Positions 57,444-64,000 of a stretch of DNA of 64,000 bases are shown here, in pieces. The position numbers were made by a program, and so were the translations under genes. The DNA comes from Bolinopsis microptera (Eukaryota; Ctenophora; Tentaculata; Lobata; Bolinopsidae). Position 1 is the stretch's first letter, and every line of letters begins with the position of its first letter. The stretch is from NCBI RefSeq assembly GCF_026151205.1, contig NC_087079.1, forward strand, positions 5,413,230 through 5,477,229, given 5' to 3'. Below the pieces are notes generated by a model. It ran no database searches. It saw only the letters and a list, made by a program, of their open reading frames with translations, and was not told the DNA's origin.

Positions 57444-58033
57444 CATCCTCGGTACTAGTTGAAAAGTTATCACAAGAAGATAATTATACGATAGGTTTGC
57501 AATCAATAAATGACAACTAACAGAGTTGAGTTGAACTTCTTTTTTGTGCGCCGGATTTTCTCATTTTTAACGCTTTTAGATAGCAGATGGTCAGATTACT
57601 CATTGTGATTCTATGGTTTTACTTTAAAAGATTCAAGGCATGAGTGGTTTGACGATATTTTTATGGAACAGCAATAGCATCTTTAAACTCATTTTCATGG
57701 TTCACTAAGCTAGTTCACGGTTATAACGCGTTCCTTTGTTTCCCAAATGTTACATTTTGTCCCAATAAGTCTCTTTTCTCTGAATTTCTCACTACCCTAG
57801 TTCTGAGCAGCAGCTGTCTCATTGTTACAAGGTATTCTTTAAATTTTATTCAGGATTTTATTCTTCAAAATCCTGAGGTCCCCGGGTAAGAGCTTCTGCT
57901 TATTTAATATTTTTATAACACATACAGAGTGGGTGACTCTAATATTCCTTTGCTTTACTTTGCTCTCTAGAACGACAATATAGTATGTACAAGTTTCTAC
58001 ATACGTCCTTAGTCCTTAACCGGGCGAGTAGAC
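57444..58033. other. Intergenic, nothing recognised
   Basis: No gene or clear repeat up to the 68-bp array. Confidence 0.4.
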
Positions 58034-58269
58034 AGTGAGCTACCAGCTAACTAATGGTATTGGGACTGCTGCAACGAAACGATATACTGGTCTTTCTGAA
58101 TAGTGAGTTACTAGTTCACTAATGGTATAGGGACAGCTGCAACGAAACGGTATACTGGTCTTTGTGAATAGTGAGTTACTAGTTCACTAATGGTATTGGG
58201 ACAGCTGCAACGAAACGGTATACTGGTCTTTGTGAATAGTGAGTTACTAGTTCACTAATGGTATTGGGA
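58034..58269. repeat. 68-bp tandem repeat, about 3.5 units
   Basis: Units start at 58034, 58102, 58170 and 58238 with AGTGAGTTACTAGTTCACTA. Each contains GCTGCAACGAAACGGTATAC; the first unit is the most diverged. Confidence 0.9.
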
Positions 58270-58581
58270 GAGCACGGTAATCTTGACCCCAGGCAAAGAG
58301 CTGCACCGCATACGCCCCATTCATCCAGCCTTATATAGTTGAGTCAACTGGAATCTAACCATTTTTTAGTTGAAAAGTGATCTGTATGCACGATCATAGA
58401 TCCACTGATTCAGCATGATGACAAAGTTCTCAGACATCTTCACCTCTTGTTGTTGAGTTATAACCTAGTTTTAATGCTCTCGTGAGTAGCAAGTTGAAGT
58501 AAAGCACTTAGTTCAAAATATTCCAGCTTCTCACGAAACTTGTGTTAATCTTAGGCAGACTCCAGGATGTATTATAACTTT

Positions 58582-58934
58582 GGGGTCGTTCACATATTAC
58601 GTAATCAATATTTTGGCAATTTTTACCCCCCCCCCCCTCCCCCTCCGTAATCAACTGTAATCAAGACCGAACCCCCCCCCCCCCCCCCCTATATCACAAC
58701 GGATTAATGAATGAAATAATCGCAAAGCACTTATTAAAAGAAAATCGGTTTAAAAAACGAAAATTTTGATTACATAATTAACGAAAATTGTCCAATTGGT
58801 ATTTCGAAAATCGGTAAAAAATTAAAATTTTGATTACGTAATCAACGACCAAAACCCCCCCGTAATCAACCGTAAGCATTTGAAACCCCCCCCCCCCCCC
58901 TCGGCTGATTACGTAATATTATGTGAACGACCCC
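58582..58934. mobile_element. Palindromic MITE with GGGGTCGTTCACATATTACG ends
   Basis: The left GGGGTCGTTCACATATTACG is mirrored by CGTAATATTATGTGAACGACCCC at the right end (58912-58934, given here minus its first bases). Internal C runs (58628, 58673, 58886) and repeated GATTACGTAATCAACG phrases lie between. It is non-coding, about 350 bp. Confidence 0.8.
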
Positions 58935-59049
58935 TTACTCAAATGTACATTGTACAAATTCATAGAATATGGTTGTCAAGATATTTGTGCACAATGCAGT
59001 ATGCATAATCGACACACGACACATTATTCTTCATTTTACTGATGTCCCT

Positions 59050-59246
59050 CAGTTACCATTCCATTTACCACCCCATTTACCATCCTATTTACCACCCCAT
59101 TAACTACCCCATTTACCACCCCATTTACCATCCCATTAACCACCCCATTAACCACCCCATTTACCATCCCATTTACCACCCCATTTACCACCACATTTAC
59201 CACCACATTTACCACCTCATTTACCATTTTATTTACGCCCCCATTA
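59050..59246. repeat. CCATTTACCAC satellite
   Basis: CCCATTTACCAC and variants (CCATTAACCAC, CATCCCATTTACC) repeat about 17 times. The array resumes for one unit at 62917-62934 on the other side of the inserted G-run element. Confidence 0.9.
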
Positions 59247-62200
59247 GGGGGGGGGTCCAACCCGATCATTTCCGATCATTCCGATCCCGATTTTGGCCTC
59301 ATCAACCCTCATATCGGAAAAATCGGGAAAATTTAAATCTTCCCTCTGAGGTTTCTAGGCGATATAGGTAGCTATTTCTGTACTTAAATATGACAAGAAA
59401 TCGATTGGTGGTGGTCCCAGAACCCCAAAATGGTATCTTGTTCCAAACTAGAATCGTTTCGTCCGAAAAACAACACAATGTCGTATCAACTCTTGTTTGA
59501 CAGAAACATCCACCCCAGTCCACGGTTGGTAATAACAATCGTAACAAATAGCGAACGCTTTAGTAACTTTTGATTTAAATTGTCTCCACAATTTGTAACA
59601 GGCTATCTGCAGAAATGGGTAGCACGGTTAATGACTATGGTCCTTTCTCAAACTTCCAATCCTCAGTTAGATACAAAGAATAGTCTACACAATTTTCAAT
59701 AACATTAAAAGGGATGAAAATCACTTTATTTATCAAAATCTTTATTTATCATGTAACAACTTTTCCATAGTACTGGAGAGTAAAACTCTGTTAAACAAAA
59801 AAATTCTCGAGCACATTTTGAGTCAGTAACAGTAACATGTCAATATGTTACAGACTCAAATGCGTTTAAAAACATTTTAGTAACAATAAATTGTGTAAAC
59901 TGATGAGGAGGAGGAGGATAAGGAGGAGAATGAGGAGGAGGAGGAGGATGACTCAGGAGGACTCAGGAGGTGGAGGAGGACGAGGAGGAGGACTCAGGAG
60001 GAAGACTGAAGAGGAGGAGGAGGACTGATGAGGAGGAGGAGGAGGAGGACTAAGGACGAAGAGGACTGAGGAGGAGGACGAGAGCGAGGACGAAGAGGAG
60101 GACTGAGGAGGAGGACTGATCAGAAGGAGAAGGAGGAGGAGGACTGAGAAAGAGGAGGACTTGGGAAGGACTGAGGAGGAGGACTGGGGTAGGACTGAAG
60201 AGGAGGAGGACTGGGGAAGGAGGAGAACTTAGGAGAAGGAGGAAAAGGAGGAGAAGGAGGAGGACTGGAGACTGAGGAGGAGGAGGACTGAGGAGGAAGA
60301 AGATGAGGACTGAGAAAGAGGACTGAAGAGGATGAGGAGGAGGAGAAGGAGGACTGGAGGAGGACTGAGGAAGAGGAGGACTTGGGGAGGAGGAGACTGA
60401 TGAGGAGTATGAGGACTGAGGAGGAAGACTGAGGAGGATGAGGACGAGGACTAAGGACGAGGACTAGGAGGATAAGGACAAGGGCTAATGTAGAGGAGGA
60501 GGACGACTGAGGAGGAGGACTGATTAGGAGGATAAGGAAGAGGAGAAGGAGGAGGAGGACTGAGAAGGAGGACTGAAGAGGAGGAGGATAAGGAGGAGAA
60601 TGAGGAGGAGGATGAGAAGGACTGAGGATAAGGAGGAGAATGAGGAGGAGGAGGAGGAGGATGACTCAGGAGGAGGACTCAGGAGGTGGAGGAGGATGAG
60701 GAGGAGGACTTAGGAGGAGGACTGAAGAGGAGGAGGAGGACTGATCAGGAGGAGGAGGAAGACTCCAGAGGAGGAGGACTCAGGAGGAAGAGGAGGAGGA
60801 GGACTGAGGACGGGGAGGAGGAGGAGGAGGACTAAGAGGACGCGAGGACGATTGAAGAGGAGGACTGAGGATGAGGAGAAGGAGAAGAAGGACTGGGGGA
60901 GGACTGAAGAAGAGGAGGACTTGGGGAGGACTGAGGATGAGGAGGAGGAGGAGGAGGAGGAGAAGGAGGACTGGGAAGGACTGAGGAAGAGGAGGACTAG
61001 GGGAGGACTGAGGAGGAGGAGGACTTGGGTAGGACTGAGGAGGATGATGAGGAGGAGGACTGGGGGAGGACTGAGGAGGAGGACTTAGGAGTAGGAGGAG
61101 AAGGAGGAAAAGGAGGAGAAGGATAAGGAGGAGGAGGACTGAGGAGGAGGAGGAGGACTTAGCAGTAGGAGGAGAAGGGGAAGGAGAAGGAGGACTGACG
61201 AGGAGGAGGAGGAGGACTGACGAGGAGGAGAAGGACTGAGGAGGAGGAGAAAAAATGAGGAGGAGGACTGACGAGGAGGAGAAGGACTGAGGAGGAGGAG
61301 AAGGACTGACGAGTAGGAGGAGAACTGGGGACTGAGGAGGAGGAGGAGGACGGAGGAGGAAGAGAATGAGGACTGAGGAAGAGGACTGAGGAGGATGAGG
61401 AGGATGAGGAGGATGAGGAGGACTGAGGAGTAGGACTGAGGAGGAGGAGGAGGACTAAGGAGGAGGATGAGGAGGAGGAGGCTGAGGAGGAGGAGGACTG
61501 GTGAGAAGGAGAAGGAGGACTGAGGAGGAAGACTGAGGAGGAGAAGGAGGAGGACTTAGGAGTAGGAGAAGGAGGACTGAGGAGGACTGAGGAGGAGGAT
61601 GAGGAGACTGAGGAGGAGGAGGAGGACTGTTGAGGAGGAGGAGGATGATGAGGATGAGGACTGAGGAGGACTGAGGAGGAATACTGAGGAGGACGAGGAC
61701 TAAGGACGAGGAGGAGGACGACGACGACTGAGGAGGAGGAATGATTAGGAGGAGAAGAAAGAGGAGAAGGAGGAGGAGGACTTAGGAGTAGGAGGAGGAG
61801 GAGGAGGAGGAGAAGGAGGAGGATGAGGACTGGAGGAGGACTGAGGAGGAGGATAAGGAGGAGGAGGACTAAGGACGAGGATGAGGACGATTATGAGGAG
61901 GACAGAAGATGAGGACTGATGAGGAGGAGGATGAGGAGGAGAAGGAGGACGAGGACTGGGGGAGGACTCAGGAGGAAGAGGATGATGACTGAGGAGGAGG
62001 ATGAGGACTCAGGAGGAGGACTCAGGAGGTGGACTCAGGAGGTGGAGGAGGATGAGAAGGACTCAGGAGGAGGAGGACGACTATGAGGAGGACTGAGGAG
62101 GACTGATGGGGAGGAGAAGGAGGATTAGGAGGAGAAATGAGGATGAGAAGGAGAAGGAGGAGGACTGGGAGTAGGACTGAGGAGGAGAAGGGGATTGAGG

Positions 62201-62882
62201 AGGAGGGTGAGGAGGACTGAGGAGAAGGACGAGGACGAGGACGAGGAGTCAGGAAGAGGACTGAAGAGGACTGAGGAGGAGAAGGACTCAGAAGGAGGAA
62301 GACTTAAGAGGAGGAGGAGGAGGACATCTAAATGTTTTGTCTGTTTTTGTCCGTTTTTGTCCGCCCTACTTTTTGTCCGTTTTGAAAATACAGGGTACCG
62401 AGCGGACACAAAACATGATCCCCCAGCCAAGCATGTGTTACGATACAAATGTACTTGACTATACATTTAAGGTGCAGTGTACTAGTGATATTATGGTATG
62501 TTTAAAGACCGGACCACAAAATATAACCCGGTACCTAGTGTTGTACTAATACATAATAACAAGTAACAGGGATAAAATTAATGAGCAGAAACAATCGATC
62601 TCACGTCAAGAGGCCAAAGCACTCGGGTCTGGGAGTACATGACAACTCCAACTAGTAGTGAGCATACTAGCCCCTGGCCTGCAGTGGAAAAACACATAAA
62701 ACATACTATTGGAATGTCCAATTAGTTCGTTTTCTCATAACAATATAGCATATGTAGGGTTTTTTATCACTTCTGAGAGGTTTTAGAGATCGATTCTCTA
62801 AAATTTCTCAATTTTCCGATTTTTCCGATTTTTCCGATTCCGATTTTGGCCTCATCAACCCTCATATCGGACATCGGGTTGG

Positions 62883-62918
<36 letters not shown>
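59247..62918. mobile_element. G-run-terminated element carrying a GGA-rich polypurine satellite (copy 2)
   Basis: Ends are inverted: GGGGGGGGGTCCAACCCGAT at 59247 and ATCGGGTTGGACCCCCC at the right, with the C run extended to about 35 (62884-62918). The phrase CGATTTTGGCCTCATCAACC occurs in the same orientation near both ends (59286 and 62841). The interior has a unique 0.6-kb part, then about 2.4 kb of GGAGGAGGACTGAGG repeats (59905-62320). A block follows (CATCTAAATGTT, TTTTTGTCCG, TTTGAAAATACAGGGTACCG, ACATGATCCCC; 62325-62425) shared with copy 1. It interrupts the CCATTTACCAC satellite. No genes. Confidence 0.8.
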
Positions 62919-63080
62919 ATTTACCACCGCATTTCAATAAGACACCCAGCTGATATCCGGGGATATAATATAGCTCTTCTATTGATTATTTAACTGTCGT
63001 TATTTGCTGTATAATGTGGCCTATTTTCCAGTGTAGTTTTTAGAATTATAACGGAGGTTTTCAACGTATCATTTCGTATC

Positions 63081-64000
63081 ATGCGGATAATCTTGCTGCT
63101 GTCCCTTCTCTTTATTGAAAATGCTACTGAGGATCTAGATGAAGGTAGGATCACCATGGTATTTACATAATTTATATTGTTATTAGTCAAATAATATTTT
63201 TAAATAATATTTGTAGTCGATTGAACTATGAAATGGACAATCGATCTAATATATTCATAACACAACAATCGTCGAGTAATTTCTATAATTGATAATATTT
63301 TACTTGTGATATTATTATCTACCAGCTGATGTACTGTAATCTACTTTAATAATAATAATAATAAGAAGGAATTTATACATCGCTTTATAGCCATAAAGAA
63401 CTCAAAACCCAAAGATTCAGTTCAAACCATCTAAAGCGACTCATGAGTAACATGTACATAAGAACTTATTTTTATGAAGTATGGATTTTATGAGAGAGGT
63501 AATACATGATACTTATACAAATATGTTTTCAAAGAGATGAGTTTTTAGTTTCTTTTTAAATAAGACGATATCAGTTAGTGTTCTCAATTGATAAGGAAGC
63601 TGATTCCAAACAGAGGGTCCACAGTAGCTGAAACTTCTCTCGGTTTTACTATAGTTTGAAATAGGAGGAACATTTAGGAGGAAATATTCTTCCTCAGTTC
63701 TTTAAGATAATAACGTGGTTATAACAACAGGATGGGTAGCAGTACAACGTACAGATACTTTATACTTCAATCTGGAGCAGTATTCTCTTGAAATAAAGAC
63801 TGATAGCACGCTAGGGAGTTTAGATAAAGTGCGTGTGTTCTTCTACACTTCAAATGAAGATCCTGCAGGAGGACTCTACCTCGAATTCTACTCTCCTCCT
63901 AAGTACTTTACCACATATTGCAGAGAGGATTACACTTACTTCCCTACCGACCTTATACCTACTGCAACAGACAAGGTATGGAGAGTAACGTTAACTAGAA
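63081..64000 (+). CDS. 5' part of a secreted-protein gene
   Basis: Exon 1 (63081-63144) encodes MRIILLLSLLFIENATEDLD, a signal peptide, and ends in a phase-1 donor GGTAGGA. Exon 2 starts at 63731 after ATAACAACAG and is open to the window edge: WVAVQRTDTLYFNLEQYSLE, then STLGSLDKVRVFFYTSNED, then GGLYLEFYSPPKYF and TYCREDYTYFPTDL. The phase-1 junction fits. It looks like a beta-rich extracellular domain, but I do not recognise it. The 586-bp intron contains a LINE fragment. Confidence 0.65.
63340..63660 (-). pseudogene. CR1/L2-type LINE 3'-end fragment
   Basis: On the minus strand ERSFSYCGPSVWNQLPYQLR then LTDIVLFKKKLKTHLF is the typical RT C-terminus of this LINE group. It is followed by a 3' tail with ATAAAGCGATGTATAAATTC and an ATT microsatellite (63345-63365), the usual end of such elements. 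No RT core is present. Confidence 0.75.

Noticed and set aside
59036-59371. Frames of the type VNGVVNGMVNG and YHPIYHPIYHP
   Set aside because: Translations of the CCATTTACCAC satellite on both strands.
60852-62466. Open frames with Arg/Glu- or Ser/Leu-rich repeats
   Set aside because: Translations of the GGA satellite in copy 2 of the G-run element.
1-64000. tRNA or rRNA genes
   Set aside because: None was recognised by eye; a covariance search was not possible here.

Overview
This is animal nuclear DNA. Genes are intron-rich with GT/AG borders, exons of extracellular proteins are mostly phase-1, and the products include sushi, PAN, F5/8C-like, ephrin-receptor-like and C2H2 proteins plus a lysosomal cystinosin. 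The sequence is AT-leaning and full of foldback elements, minisatellites, LINE remnants and a Penelope-like element. A papain-family protease with a C-terminal ShKT domain suggests an early-branching invertebrate, possibly a cnidarian. That is inference, and the species cannot be fixed from the sequence. Exon coordinates were read by eye from splice consensus, phase compatibility and comparison between paralogues.

Layout. 1-2.8 kb: 3' part of an acidic protein gene with a helical repeat (+). 3.2-4.6 kb: foldback element with an 8-bp target duplication. 5.5-6.2 kb: 3' end of a proline-rich gene (-). 6.4-9.3 kb: inverted-repeat element with arrays of an AGGCTAAC motif. 9.8-11.1 kb: truncated Penelope-like element (RT plus GIY-YIG). 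12.2-13.9 and 17.1-19.2 kb: tandem paralogues of a secreted WxDNYxC plus sushi protein, with an intronless papain-ShKT protease gene (-) between them. 20.5-22.3 kb: LINE ORF1 remnant and an inverted-repeat element. 23.0-25.5 kb: complete cystinosin gene (+). 27-32.5 kb: secreted PAN / F5/8C-like / ephrin-receptor-like / sushi gene (+) with one apparent frameshift. 33.5-40.0 kb: proline-rich SR-like gene (-) whose intron holds a 2.7-kb palindromic element. 41.5-47.4 kb: second cystinosin gene (-), whose introns hold a GGA-satellite element, a LINE remnant and a 38-bp minisatellite. 47.9-49.1 kb: 3' part of a DUF4604/KIAA1143-like gene (-). 49.8-57.5 kb: four single-exon secreted paralogues (-) surrounding a C2H2 zinc-finger gene (-). 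58-63 kb: tandem repeats, a MITE and a second GGA-satellite element. 63.1 kb to the end: start of another secreted-protein gene (+) with a LINE fragment in its first intron.

Themes. Local duplication dominates: inverted for cystinosin, tandem for the WxDNYxC/sushi genes and the small secreted family. At two independent loci a short tandem duplication copies an exon end together with its 5' splice site. Two large elements begin and end in G/C runs and carry kilobase GGA-rich polypurine satellites. Many products are secreted, cysteine-rich proteins, as in a fast-evolving recognition or secretory repertoire; that role is inference.
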